Part shown: positions 1-12,640 of the stretch, in pieces | How the letters are laid out: every line of letters begins with the position of its first letter | How positions within the stretch are numbered: the stretch's first letter is position 1 | Assembly: GCA_036250195.1 (NCBI GenBank) | Contig: JAVHZZ010000005.1 | Coordinates: 180,589,448-180,653,447, forward strand | Direction of reading: 5' to 3' | Source of the DNA: Mixophyes australis | Taxonomy: Eukaryota > Chordata > Amphibia > Anura > Limnodynastidae | Length of the DNA stretch: 64,000 nucleotides | Program-made: the position numbers and the translations under genes | The notes under the pieces: generated by a model | What the model was told of the DNA's origin: nothing | What the model saw: the letters and a program-made list of their open reading frames with translations, nothing else | The model's database searches: none

Positions 1-189
1 AATAAGAGAGAGCCTGATATTGGTTGTGAGAAAACTATGCGTGCTCTAACTATTTATATTTTCTTATATAGTTTGACAGTCAGAAACGACTTATGTTTTG
101 CCAGTGCCAGACTGGCAAGGCGTTTATTTTGAAGTTTTCTTTATTTTTTCTGCTGAATAAAACTGTCTGAGGTCAGTTGCACCAAAATT

Positions 190-790
190 TTCACATCCCT
201 GAGGAAGCCCATCATTGGGTGAAACGCGTAGGATATCGATCCCAAACGGATTAACCAACATTCACTAGCATCTTCAACTTTACACTTTCAAGCCGGCTGC
301 ACGGACCGGACATACTTCACCGCATGCGCATGCGTGAACTACGGACTTTCACTTTGGCAGCTGGATGCCAAGCAGCATGGAACAAGGCTTCTACAGCGGC
401 TTCCCCGAACGGACATCTGAGAAGTGGATCTTCTAGGAGCGGGGTGAGTCTACCATCTCTTTTCCCCTCCTGTGATGTACCGGAGCTGCTATCACAAGAT
501 CATTGTACACTGACTTTTATATCCATTTTACTATTTGACTGTTTTTTGTGCAATCAGCACGGAAACTCTTTGCAGCACATGTGACTCATCACCCACTATT
601 GTTTGGGGCCTTGTTTTTATGGTGATTGCACCAATACATTGGACTTTGCTACCATTGCTGCCAACAAACCTACTGAGCAGAATGGGTGTCCATTCAGCAT
701 TACATATGTCAGCATGATTGATATGTGCTTGTTGTTTTATTATCAGTGAAACATTGTGAGATACAATACACATCTTTATTTCAAATAAAC
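190..790. repeat. Unclassified dispersed repeat
   Basis: The segment opens with a 'gaggaagcccatcat...gtgaaacgcgt' motif and runs through GC-richer sequence with 'gcatgcgcatgcg'. It is unlike the AT-rich surroundings. A structurally similar segment occurs at about 7245-7830 (gtgaaac motif, 'gcgcatgcgcag', comparable length). That layout suggests one repeat family. The short open frames in it show no recognised domain. Family and true ends are not determined. Confidence 0.4.
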
Positions 791-1069
791 ATCTATTACA
801 TATTCCTTTATTGGTCCATCACTACAGGCGCCTGGGGATTACCCCAAGTCTTTTCTTGTGGTTCTCTATATTACAACCAGGGGGAGGGGTCCCCCCCTTT
901 ACAGTGTCCCCGTTTTTGGCAGCCATCTCCTATCTATACTGGTTGTTTGCGCAGGTATTACCCCACAAATTACCAGTGTATAACTCCACCCAGCAGGTGG
1001 CGCTGCAGCTTGGTTTTATTTTTTCCACGCACAGACAGACTAACACACGCCACTAGACATTTATATTAT

Positions 1070-1109
<40 letters not shown>
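1070..1109. repeat. (TA)n microsatellite
   Basis: An uninterrupted TA dinucleotide tract of about 40 bp. It gives rise to a meaningless Tyr-Ile repeat in the overlapping open frame. Confidence 0.95.
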
Positions 1110-1111
<2 letters not shown>

Positions 1112-1877
1112 GATAGAACACGATATCAGATTGGCGCTTTACCCAATGTATGGATAATAAATACAATGATAATCAAAAAGTTATAATAAATAAAGATATA
1201 AATAAACATAAAACATAAACAAAACACCTCCACAAATATGTGTGGCAGCCAAGTCTTCAATATCGGATGGTTAGACCGAAAAGAGGTATCAAAATGATAA
1301 GTTATGGAAGGACAACGCCTTCAGGTGTACAAACAGATAATTGTGTATATATAGTCAATAAGCTCAGAGAGTCCAGAGAACATAAAATCCCGATAAAAAA
1401 AATAGTAATGCAGGTGGATATCAGCATATAGCAGCATATATTAGCAAATCAGGTGAGACACTGTGCAGATTAATAGTGTAGTAATGTGCGTACCAGAAAT
1501 AAGTAAAATAACAGCTTATCTGTATATAGGCTCCTCAGTCATCCAAGGTGGTAATTTCCTTTGCTCGCAGAGAAGATGCAAATATAGTATGTTCTATTAA
1601 TAACTGCTGCATCACCGCTCAATAGTAGGAAAGATATAAGAAAGCCATATGGCGTAGTATTTTTGCAAACAATTTATTCAGCAGATTAAAAATAAATATA
1701 AGCTTATCTGTATAATATACAGGCGAGATCGCTGGTAGTCATATCCCTGGAGGTAGTTAAAGATGTCCCTCTATAGGCTCCATACAAAAGCTCAGGAAAG
1801 GGTGATATCTTAATTTGTTACTCCCAGGGTAGATCAGTGAAACAGGGTCTCAGATAGTACAGTTGTGGGCCTCAACG

Positions 1878-1930
1878 CGTTTCGTTCAGTTTGAACTTCA
1901 CACCTGTTGAAGTTCAAACTGAACGAAACG
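1878..1930. repeat. Perfect 23-bp inverted repeat (hairpin)
   Basis: The arms 1878-1900 and 1908-1930 are exact reverse complements with a 7-nt loop. The arms begin CGTTTCGTTCAG. The hairpin lies at the end of an AT-rich stretch starting near 1110 that looks like an unclassified repeat. It may be a transposon terminus or subterminal structure. No terminator role is implied in a eukaryotic genome. Confidence 0.8.
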
Positions 1931-3716
1931 TATAATTATCACTAATCATGCCTCTATAAACAGTGTAATGGATATGATCAATAGTATAAAATGTTGAAAT
2001 CAAATTTGAAACACCGCAAACAAGAGGAAAATGCTCACACTGTATGTAGCTGGGCTCCATAGCTAGCTATCTTTCTATCTATCTATTCTGTTCTATCTTC
2101 TACACAGAGTTAGAACCCATAAATTCAGTCAGAGATATGTTTTAAATTCTTAAGTCCCTTTTTTTCTGAATGCCATAGAACTTTCAAGCATTGCTAAATG
2201 TAAATTGAATATTTGAATACATATTATATACCATCTTATTATCTATTTGTAACATTTAACTCACCTTAAGTATATTTTTATTATATTGGTATTGAGTGGA
2301 TTGTTTGAGTCAGTGCAGCCTTGTTCCTTTAGATAATAAATAGACCAATTTACCCGCAACCATCCCCAACATAAAATAATAGTATTCACATTTAATAAAT
2401 AGCCTCCTTCTCCCCAATTTAGCTCCACATTCAATTACTTGTCTTCAATTCATCCCAGCATAAAATGTGTAGTTCCATCACCAAACATTAAATTTATAGA
2501 CTCCCACCATCACCCCATCTATATATAGCTCCCACCTACCATTAAATGATTATACCTCACCCTACCATTAAATTAATAGCCCACGCCTCCTTCCACATTA
2601 CATTACGACCAGCCTCTCCCCATATTTACCATGTTTTGGTTGTCAAGAGCTCCACTTGTGACATGCTGTCAGCAGGGTAGAGAGGAGGAAAGCAGGCACA
2701 AACACAGACAAATAGAGGGGGGAAGAATGGATCAGTATGATCTCTGGCCACATACAGAAAGGTGGCTGGATCTGGGGGATGGACCAGCCACAAAGAAGCA
2801 TACCATTCTCCTGGCCTGGGTCTTCTCCCGACCAGGCGGTTCCAGGCTTTGGAAAAACCTTCTAATTGCAGACCTGCAGAAAGGAGTTTATGGTTAGTTT
2901 AAGACTGTGGGGGGGAGGGGGGGGGATAAGGGCTTGGCTAATTGGGGGTTTAAGGTCAGGTTGTGGTTAGTGGTGGAAGGTGGAGGAGCTCCACATCTGG
3001 TCCAGTGGACACCTGCTGTTTTGTACATTTACATATATACTTCCTATGAAAAATTAAAAGATTTTAGTTGCAGTGGGTTGTATCAAACATTGGCTGCAAT
3101 TAGTTGAATCTAATAAGCTTTTAGAAACATTCAAGTCATTGGAAAATAATGACATATTATTCTCAACTAACAGCATTTGTGTAGATATTTTATATACATA
3201 GCTATTAAAAGACCCAATTACTTTAAACATAATCTAATCCTCTATTACATTTGACCATATATCATAACAACTGGAACAGAACTGTTTCTGTTATATACAC
3301 ATGTAGAACCTAATTTGTTGATTGCCAATTAGATTAGGGATGTCTAAAATAAGATCAATTAAAATCACATTGATAGAATAATACCATTCTACATGCCTCG
3401 TTAAATCCCAATTATTATTTTTTTCTGCAATCAACTTGTTTTTCTTTTCTATCTGTCTTCTTGCTCTCGTTTTTTTTTGGAATAGTACTTGAAAACATCT
3501 TAACCAAAGTACACTGCAGCTACATTTATAAAGTAACAGATTAATTAGATTCCATAGCATAAATGCCAAACTGCTACAGTATCACAACACATGGAAAGTA
3601 GCACAAACCTGTAGATCAGAAATTTTGCATCCTCCCCTCATGTTTTGTGGATGTATTTTAAAGATGAATACTGCAAACAATGGTGTGGCAGATGTGTTAC
3701 AATGATAGCATGTGTC
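1931..3716. other. No recognised gene
   Basis: AT-rich sequence with a short TATC-rich run near 2070-2095 and a G-run at about 2907-2925. Open frames here (for example 2631-2897) are short and match no family I recognise. Given the FARS2 exons downstream on the same strand this is probably FARS2 intron. Confidence 0.6.
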
Positions 3717-4190
3717 ACGAACATGCTCCCAGCTGCCGTGACTTTGGGGTGTTTGCTGTATGAGGTCACACAATTCCAGCCCGCAGTCTCTCTTTACCTA
3801 TCACACAGGTTATAGGCCTACTGAATCACCCCAAAGAGCGCTCACACCCCCACACACTTCAAGTTTGCCACTGCCTGTTGAATACAGGCAATAAGACCCC
3901 AATATACTGTCCCACACTGGTACACAAGGCTTCTAGCTGGTCACAGACTAGCAAGACCCACACCAGCAAGGAAATGGTTAACTCTTCACACCTCCAGACT
4001 TACACACAAATGTAAATACAAGCACGCACAGCTTGTTAATCAAATGTATCACACACTGGCATTTAAAGGGTTAACTTAGCCGAGCTATGTGATTAGAACT
4101 GTACCCGGATACCGCCAGTACCTGTCATTCACAACCCTGGTGTGATTTCTGCTCCTTGGTATGGAGTGCCACCCAGATTTCCCAAAATAT
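3717..4190. repeat. Dispersed repeat, possibly LTR-derived
   Basis: The segment begins 'tgtcacgaacatgctcccag' and is more GC-rich than its flanks. A related start, 'tgtcaggaatgcgctcccag', recurs at 21279-21298, so it is repeated in the window. The TGTCA start is typical of Ty3/Gypsy LTR ends, but no matching end or target duplication was found. Confidence 0.4.
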
Positions 4191-6754
4191 GAACAATGAA
4201 GACATTTTCCTTTGAAGCCCATATTTCTATATACCTGTAAAGGCTTTCAAATGTGGTCTTTGTCTCCAAGATTCTCACATAGACATCTGGCTCACTCATT
4301 TACATTTAATGGTTCATTGTGGTTACACTACCTATTGAAAAGAAGTCAATTAGGAAGTGGAATACATGATAAAAAACAATGGATGTCTGTGATCTGCATA
4401 TCTTAAACAGGTCTCCTCACAAAAGGGTTTGCTCAACCTAATTACCGCCTACTGGGCTAATTGTTTTCCTTTTTAAAAACATTTGGTCAAACATTTATCT
4501 GAGTTGAAAATCAGGTTCATTTATGTATCAAAGCAATATTTTATTTGGGCCCTGGCATTTAATATTCTATTTCATCATGTCAGATTTATGCTCTCATCCT
4601 GACAGCATGTGTGACCAGGTCTAGGGGGCTCTATGGAACCCCAGCTGCAACTCCCTTTACCTACAGCCTTTAGAGGGCCGCAGCCAACATAGCATTACTT
4701 GTTGGCAGTGGAACTGCTAGATGGAGCTGCTCAGCATTTCACTAGTGCTAGAGCAATAAGTGTACTGAGCATCCAAGCCTCCCTCCTGTCCATATGATGT
4801 CAGGATTCGAGACATGTGGAAGAGCAGTAGGTGAGCAGTAATTACTGTGCTGTATGCCTGATTGCTTTGTATTTTTTGTATGTTATTGATGTGCATGTCA
4901 TTAACCCTTTCACACAAAATGTTTAATCCTGCTGATTTACATTTTTAAATGTTGCGAAAGAGGTGGAAGGATCTTATTTTTTAATTACCCCCTATCTCCA
5001 GACTGCAGCTATCAATGACAGACATTGTGCCTGAGTCATTAAGGAATGTATCTGCCGGTTTTGTGCGAGTCATTTGCAAAAAATTACTCTGCACATGCTC
5101 AAAAGTGGACTATACACAACAGAACTTAGCCAAGTCAGCTTCACGCACAAACGACACTTACTACAGCCTACAAGTTAGGGAGTTAACGGGGTGGGGAATA
5201 AGCGGATTTACATAGACAATATACAGTAAGGTTGTTCCCGTGCAGCCACGTCAAAGTCAAACTCAGATGCACACAGATGTATGCTGGTTTTGTTCCGTAT
5301 CTCTTGCTTCAACTGGGGGGCTAATTTAAGTTACGACAGCTAAGTTTCATGGTTTTTTATGTATAGTAGACATTAAGGACAGCCTAATAAATGTTTTTCC
5401 AAGGGGGAAAAATATATTTTATAAATAAGGAAATAAATTCCCATTTATAATCATAAATGACTTTATTATTGACAGGTAACATTAATTGCTAAAAAAAATT
5501 CCTGTTTCCTGTGCATTCTTTTGAGCTTTTATATTCCATATACATATTGTACGTGTCCTGCAGTGTCTGGACTAGTGGAGCAGAGTAAGCCTACACCCAT
5601 AGTCAACAACACAAGTATCTTTAGATTCATTCCTTGTGGACTTCCGAAGTATGCTTAGCTGATTTACGTGCGGTTTAAAACAAACGCACAATGCATTACG
5701 TATGCGTGCCTTTATGACCCAGACCCATTGTGTCCATCGACAGGGCCAAGATCTATTTTATTCAGGTCCTCACTTACAGTGTGTATAAACACAGTTCAAG
5801 ACTGAATCTTGTTTGTGCAATATAAAGTACTGGAATGTTTCTGTATTGTATTGTCAAAGGAAATTCAACTAACGTCACAGCGTGACATCACAAGGGTGTA
5901 TGGCCTACTCTCCTGGGAGTCTGGGAGACCAACATGGAACTTGTGAGTCTCCCTGAAATCCCGGTAGAGTTGGCAAGTATGCCTATACATCCCTATCGCC
6001 TGATTACAAGTACACATATTTCTTATACTTGGGAGACTAGCTACTGGCAAAGCATGTTGAAGCTTGTAGTTTCACAACACCTGAAGAGCCACAGGTTCAC
6101 CAGACCTTGAAGTAGCATGTTATGTAGACAAGAGTTGTAAGGTGAACCTAGTTGGCATATCACTATATAACTGATGATTTTTGTGTAAGGTGGGTCGTGC
6201 CACCAGACACATACCATGACTTCTTTATGTAATGTTAAAGTTCAGTTCAAACATGTTATGCTTATTCTTTACCATATGCCAGTTCGTTTTGCTATTAATT
6301 TTCCTTTAAACATAAAAAAGCTTGTTATTAAGTTACCTACCAAAGTTCTCTACAAACGACTTTAGAATGAGTTCCTGAATCATGAATTCCATACACTCGT
6401 GTCTCTAGGTTAAGCTCCTGTGTGTTCTCTTTGGTCTTTTCATTGAGTTCTGCATCTGCTTTTATCACACCACACGATTCATGTCATTTACTGTAATTTA
6501 ACAGACAAGTGTCTGCACATTTCAGTGAAAAGATTCTTTTCCTGTACTAAGAAATTAATGAAGGGAAAACCCTCAGCAATGACACATCTTTGCCTTCAGT
6601 ATTCTTGTATATCCATGTACGTGTTACAACAAAAATGTCAAAAAGTTTTAAATGGTAGTTTTCTTTTTATCTACTGAAAAGTTTTTGAGATCTTTCCACT
6701 TTTAGATTAGTCACCAGGATAGTAGTGTTCACATTGTGGTGATATATTTACAGA

Positions 6755-6761
<7 letters not shown>
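4191..6761. other. Intronic AT-rich sequence, no gene
   Basis: No recognised coding sequence. At about 5885-5990 a fragment rich in 'ctcccgg'/'ctccctg' motifs and 'gttggcaagtatg' matches, in inverse orientation, the repeat seen at 53096-53334. The rest looks like unique or very old sequence. Confidence 0.5.
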
Positions 6762-6810
<49 letters not shown>

Positions 6811-6811
6811 A
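6762..6811. repeat. (TA)n(TG)n compound microsatellite
   Basis: A TA tract runs directly into a GT/TG tract. Confidence 0.95.
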
Positions 6812-7186
6812 TGTAGTAACAGAGAGACCTATTTAGGGACAGATGAGGTCCTGGGAAGTCTACAGGTACAGGCTGCAGAAAGGGTTAATCCCTCTCAGGA
6901 CCCTAGGTTTAATACCCACATGTACAGAATAGGGTCTAATGACATAATTAGATCAAAGGGCCTGGTGTATTTAACATGTCTTTGCAGATCTAAGGTGTGA
7001 CTGATGCTGAACAAGTGGGGCATCAGCAGTGGCTAGGGAGTTGGACTGTGTTAGCATTAAGGTCACAAGGTGGTGTATGAAACTTGATGTTGTTTACTAA
7101 TGTCATCATGACGAAAGTACGAAAGGAAGTTGTTTATTGTGAAGAATCATGTGTGCATCACCTAAGGGTACCCGTGTCACTGTATA

Positions 7187-7189
7187 CAC

Positions 7190-7241
<52 letters not shown>
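7187..7241. repeat. (GT)n(AT)n compound microsatellite
   Basis: GT repeats pass into a long AT tract. The order is the mirror image of the tract at 6762. Confidence 0.95.
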
Positions 7242-7242
<1 letters not shown>

Positions 7243-7244
7243 TC

Positions 7245-7830
7245 TTTTGAAGGGTGAAACTGGTTGGATTAGCGTTATATTTTTCAACTCTCAACACCAA
7301 CTTTGGCAGTATTCCATACTCAACACCTGGAACTGCCACAATCATTCAAACATTGCCTGCATACACGCACGCTGCGACCACAACACGACTTCATCACCAG
7401 CCGGCAACACAGAGATCAGACTGCGCATGCGCAGCCTTGGAAAGTAGACGTCTCCGACGGGACCCACGAGCGAGCAGCACGACCCGCATTCGGGGAGGGA
7501 AGGAGTGCCCGGACTATAGGAGAGGAATGTCACTACGTGAGTTATTGGGAATTTTTCCCACAACAACATCTGAACAAGTTTGACTTTAACAGTCTATTTG
7601 TGGAACTATACATTATTGAACCATTCTCAATTATCTTCATATACTTTGCATCATCCACTGGACGGACCTACTTTTGCATGGAAATAAATTGCATATCTGC
7701 ACTTCATTTTTATGTCACTATTTTTTCTTAAACTGCTTTAATTCTCTACTCGCAGTCCACATCCTGCTGTATTACCAGCATCTCAATACATTGCTGCTTA
7801 TGCATGTCATAACTCTGTATGATATTCTGG
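7245..7830. repeat. Unclassified dispersed repeat, relative of 190-790
   Basis: It starts 'gggtgaaactggttggatta' right after the AT microsatellite and includes a GC-rich part with 'gcgcatgcgcag'. Layout and motifs resemble the segment at 190-790. Several overlapping open frames exist on both strands, none with a recognised domain. Confidence 0.4.
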
Positions 7831-8407
7831 CCAAAATTTTTATTTATGATATCACAATGATACCTATCACATTAATGTTTATTTATCTGTAACATACATG
7901 CCATTATACATCTTCATGCGCCCTAGAACCTATTATACCATATTCTAATAACCTTTAGAGGGTAGGAACTCCCCCTATCATCATGTAGGCTCTACTTAGT
8001 GGCTGCACTTACATCCAGTAGTTAGTGTGGCTTCTCCGGTGTATAACTTATGTCTAGTGTATATACAGTGTTTATATGTTTATACAGTGTAAGTCCCATA
8101 ACTCTTGCACCACATTATTTACATTAATTAATTCCAATTTGTGTCAGGTGAGTCGTAGGTCTCCCATGGCTGCTAGTGCTTGGGAAAGACTTGCCTTTAA
8201 AGTTATGTGCAGGTAAGCCTTTAGCCCAGATAAAAAGCATAGCATTTGATCATGTTAGGACTGACTAGAATGGGAAGTCTTTGGTGTGAGTTGGTCAGCT
8301 TAACATGTATTGTAATATGTGGAACTAACATTCCCTGTTTTTAATATAGAAAAGTAGTTAGTACAGAAGTAACTATGTGTTTGGAGAGTGCAGAGTATCC
8401 CTGTTTT

Positions 8408-8408
<1 letters not shown>

Positions 8409-8460
<52 letters not shown>
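8409..8460. repeat. (TA)n microsatellite
   Basis: A pure TA tract of about 50 bp. Confidence 0.95.
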
Positions 8461-8465
<5 letters not shown>

Positions 8466-8699
8466 CATTATTTATGGATGACATTAGACTACTTCCTGTT
8501 GCCTGGCCCCTCCCCATGGAGCAGCCATTTTACTACATGTACCACATATTGTGAGCGCCTCAGATACAGTGCAGCTGGGGGGGTACATGCACCACCCAGG
8601 CTCTCAACAACTATGTGTGCTGAGCTCCTCCAATCAGGGCTCAGCACACATTCCTCTTACGTTCAACCGTCTGTACTTGGAGAGTGCAGAGGATCTATG

Positions 8700-8702
<3 letters not shown>

Positions 8703-8743
<41 letters not shown>

Positions 8744-8758
8744 TGTGTATATATATAT
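8703..8758. repeat. (TA)n microsatellite with palindromic end
   Basis: A TA tract followed by 'cacatatatgtgtatatat'. It sits immediately upstream of the hAT fragment at 8760 and creates a spurious N-terminal extension of the L1 reading frame. Confidence 0.9.
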
Positions 8759-8893
8759 TCGAGATGTGTGCTGTCCCTCGTGTTTGAATTCGGTGTCGGT
8801 TCTAAGCCAGTTTTGTGTTTCAACTTTGCTACTGTTTTTGACAAACAAACTGGAAGCGTTTTGGATCTGGATTTAATTAAAAATTGTGTCCAA

Positions 8894-9550
8894 CCAGCCT
8901 CCAAAGGTCTCATTTCTATTCTATATAATACATTACTTCCTGTCACTCCGCCTGTTAAGGATCGCTTTCAGGCGCAGTGGGAGGCTGACCTGGGGACTGT
9001 ACTGGATGAGGAAGAATGGTCGGATGTATTTGATGGTACGGCTCACTGTTCTATAAATGTCCGCATTAAAGAAAATGCTAACAAACTGTTGCACAGATGG
9101 TATTATGTCCCCTCGAGATTACAAAAAATATACCCACAGACCAGCGCTGATTGTTGGAGAAACTGTGGTCAGACGGGAACATTCATGCATATATGGTGGG
9201 ACTGTCCGGGGATCCGCTCATACTGGGCAGCAGTTCTTGCTCTAGCCTCAACAATCCTAAATGCCCACATACCACCTGACCCTAAGCACATCTTACTGCC
9301 ACTACCCATTCCAGACCTTACTAGATCTGCTCACAAACTCTTTAGGCACATCATCAGTGCTGCCACTTGTCAAATAGCGGCCTCTTGGAAAAGCTCCACA
9401 CCACCAACACTCCAGATGGTCTGCAGTCGGATCTGGCACACTTACCAAATGGAGCACATTACTAGTGTGCTGAGGGGCTCCTCCGTCTCCTTCTACAAAA
9501 CTTGGACCCCATGGGCCATGTATCACAATCAATCTCCACTTCAGTTCTAG
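8894..9550 (+). pseudogene. LINE ORF2 C-terminal fragment
   Basis: The open frame encodes about 218 residues, without stops, of the region after the reverse transcriptase domain. The diagnostic part is a Cys/His cluster, CWRNCGQTGTFMHIWWDCP, close to the C-terminal zinc-knuckle-like motif of L1/Tx1-type ORF2 proteins. The stop codon is at 9548-9550. The frame reads back into the flanking hAT and microsatellite DNA, but homology begins at 8894. Endonuclease and reverse transcriptase are absent, so it is not a functional gene. The intact frame suggests a fairly recent insertion. Confidence 0.88.
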
Positions 9551-9868
9551 TGGAAAGATATTCCTAAGCAAACATACTTGTTCTCTTACTGGATGCGTGA
9601 ATCACTTACACCCCCCCCCCCGTCCCTCCCTTTGGTCCCTGTATACCCCCCCCCCCTTTTTTATACCCTTCAAACTTGAAAAGTTAAAATAACATCTTTG
9701 CAATATTAGATAGATAAATATACATTTGTCTCCCAAGTGCGAGAGAACCTGTTGTATGTAAACGTGTGTTATTTATTTCTGTTTAACCTCTCGAGATTCT
9801 GTAATGCATTTTCTATGGGAAAAGATGTTTATAATAAAAAGTTAATAAAAAGTTAAAAAAAAATAAAA
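8894..9868 (+). mobile_element. 5'-truncated L1-type LINE with poly(A) end and TSD
   Basis: The insertion is flanked by an exact 15-bp direct repeat, AAAAATTGTGTCCAA, at 8879-8893 and 9869-9883. It ends in an A-rich tail (about 9828-9868) preceded by C-runs near 9610-9655. This is the signature of target-primed reverse transcription. Only the ORF2 C-terminus and 3' UTR are present. It landed in a hAT fragment whose two halves continue on either side. Confidence 0.9.
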
Positions 9869-9883
9869 AAAAATTGTGTCCAA

Positions 9884-11775
9884 ATAGGCAAAATAGTATC
9901 ATTTCGAGCTGTTTTTGCTCCCATACTAGTGTTAACATTAATTTCCAGTCATTTCCAGTCTATTTTCTAATGATGTCTTCGCAAAGTTTCAAATTTTCAA
10001 CAAATTTGACCAAAGTCTGCAGCAATCTGGCTGGCTAAAATTAGTGACAGAGCAGTGGCACAAATACGTTGCACTTTAATAAAAAAAAATACAATCCCTA
10101 GACTAGGACACAATAATTGATCTGGCAGCATTGCAAAAAAGCACTTTAGAGATCATAAGTACCTTAATTGAAAGGGGATTACTTTTCTGATACCTCTCTA
10201 CTTTCTGATCTACTTCATAATCAAAAAGAATGTAACAGAGCATCCTTCATAGACACTTATGCTACAGAAAAAGGCTGCGTCATTTGGATGGACAGTGATA
10301 GAATTAATACAGTTAATTAATACAGATATTGATAAAACTAAATAGAAGAAGGAGGCCTGCACCTTCATCTATTTATGTACTATGCACTTATCATTGGGTA
10401 GAGTTTTCACCGGGAGCCAAGAGTACTGCTCTTCAAACATCTTATTTTATTACTTTTTGTAAAGTACTTTTTATGGTATGAGTAAGGTAGATCTGACTGT
10501 ATAGATATTAATGTGTGCCGTAATGCTGCCCTTCTGAATCAAACAAGGGTACTCGTCACTCATATATATATATTTGCAAATATATAAATGTCATATAAAA
10601 AATATGTCATATATATCAATATGGTATGTATACATAATACATATATGTCATATTAGTGAAGTGTAAAAAATATGTAAACCAGGCCGTACATATTGGGCAA
10701 TAGTTGGCCTTCTCACAGAAGTAAGTGTGTATAATTCACATTGATGCAGATTTTTTTTTGTTTATTAGATGGACATTGTCTGCATCAGTAGACATTATTT
10801 AACTGATAATGAGACAATAAGGGCATAATGATAAATGGTGCAAGATGGCATTGTTTGACAAATAGTGTTTGGGTTTTGAGGACGCGTTTATCAACTGTCT
10901 TCCCGTATTACTTTTTCTTACTAGTAGAGGTCGTAGCCGTAGTACTTCTGCTATTACTGGTACTGGCTGCTCCGATCTGTACAGTGATCCATGGTTGCCA
11001 AGAGGGGTAATGCTACTTGTAGATGCCTGCCACCACACCAGGAGAACTCCCAATGAGATAGGGAAAGGAAGGAATGTTATCTTACAATTCTTATGACACT
11101 GTTCCACAATATACTTCTAACAAACAAGTTTTATATTTTATAGGGGGGTTGTGCTGCTCTTAGTCAAATACAAGAACACTCTGTTTACTTTTTTGGGTGT
11201 GTATCTGTTGCTGACCCTCACACACAAACAGCCTTTTTTAAATATAGACTTCACTGAATGACCCTTCCACTATAGAGTATTGGAAAATCGAAATAATTAG
11301 AATATTCAACATTTTTGGAGGGTGTGCTGCTCCATGCTGAATCTCACACGCAAAAAGAAATAATATATATTGATAAACACATAACACATGAGTTATGTAA
11401 GACATCTAGGGTGAGCTTTTTTCATGAACTGTTGATATGGTGTGATAAAGGGAAATGCAAGCTAAACAGATGACATTTTATGCTTTTCTAATAACTGGCT
11501 AATTTCCATGAATTATTATACTAGTAATGCCCTAAAATGTGCATGCAAACTGTAATAGTAACAACATTTACTAATCTGTGATTAAATTATCTAATACCAT
11601 ATGACTTTTTTCCAGATCTGTCCTGTTTCTCCAATTCCAACTGTTTCTCCAACTGTACTCAATACAGTATGTAAATGTGTATATTCTGCTGTGAATTATG
11701 CTATTGCAGTGTCCAATGGCAGCTGTCATACTTTGACATTATACATGTCCCCAAATAAGCTAAAGAAAGCCCTGC
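9884..11775. other. Intronic sequence, no recognised gene
   Basis: The first ~280 bp continue the hAT fragment. The rest is AT-rich with short ATAT runs near 10560-10660. Open frames at about 10800-11107 match nothing I recognise. Confidence 0.5.
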
Positions 11776-12640
11776 CCATTATTATTATTTTTGTTGATTT
11801 GTAAAGTGATATGCAATGGACAGTAGGGAAAACATGGGATATATGAAATAGGGGCAAACAAACTTACAGTCTTGTGGGAAACTGGCAAAGCTTAAAAAGA
11901 GGAGAGTCTGGCTAAGAGTGGATATTGGGACAGTGGTGAGGGGTCCCAGTGTGAGTAATATAAGTGGAATATGGTAAGCTCTAATATGGGGATTTTTACA
12001 GAGTGTTTAAATACTTGAATTCTGGGCAGGGTCACTGGTAGGAAATTCCATAATTGGATAGTGGTACAGAGAAGTTTTGCAGGTGGGTGCAAGAGGTGGT
12101 TGTCAGTGAAAAATCAATGTATATGTCAGAGATAGATATAAGTGGGTGGGAGAAAGAGTATTTCAAGATAAGGCTTGAGCTATTTGAATGGGTGTTGTTG
12201 TTGAAGGCTTTCTATGTGATGGTAAATTATTTGACTGATGGAAAGTCTAGAGCTTGGGGAATAAAGCAGAGGGCAGAGTCAAGTGTGACACCAAGGCAGC
12301 AGTGAGGGAAAAGAGGCTGTGACTCTGGGAGGAGGGTAGATGATAACTTATGATTTGAACATGTTGTCTTGTATGTAGTGTTGGTACATCCATGCGGAGA
12401 TAGCAGATAGACAGATAGTCACATGAGATTGTAGAGAAGGGAAGAGTTGAAGGAAGGAGCAGTAGATTTGGGTGTCGTCAGTGTAGAGCGTATTGGGTAA
12501 AGGGAGTTTTGTTGGTGCATCAGCAGATTTATTCTGCCATAAAATAGTCACAAGTAGAAGACGGAGTGGAATACAATACAGTAATACAATGCTCTACTGA
12601 AAAGGACAGAGTACCTTGAGGAGAGAGGTCAAAATCCTGT
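11776..12640 (+). repeat. Unclassified ~0.9-kb dispersed repeat (copy 1)
   Basis: It starts with an ATT-repeat leader and includes 'gacaccaaggcag' and 'tttgggtgtcgtcagtgtag'. The same family recurs at 21690-22330 ('gacaccaaggcagtgagctt') and as the host of the large hAT (29944-30053 plus 35348-35880). It has no protein-coding capacity that I recognise. Its class is not determined. Confidence 0.55.

Larger units (their letters stand above)
8760..10160. mobile_element. hAT element fragment interrupted by an L1
   Basis: The left end 'cgagatgtgtgctgtccctc' resembles the left terminus of the 30062 hAT ('tagagatgcttactgacccc'). The text 'ttttggatctggattta' matches that element's subterminal part. 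Downstream of the L1 (from 9884), 'attaatttccagtcatttcc' matches a segment of the small hAT copy at 45134-45657. The right terminus is not recognisable, so the copy is truncated or decayed. Coordinates span the inserted L1. Confidence 0.55.

Noticed and set aside
8684..9550. A 288-residue protein starting at 8684
   Set aside because: Its first ~70 residues come from a TA microsatellite and hAT DNA; the LINE homology begins at 8894, at the target duplication.
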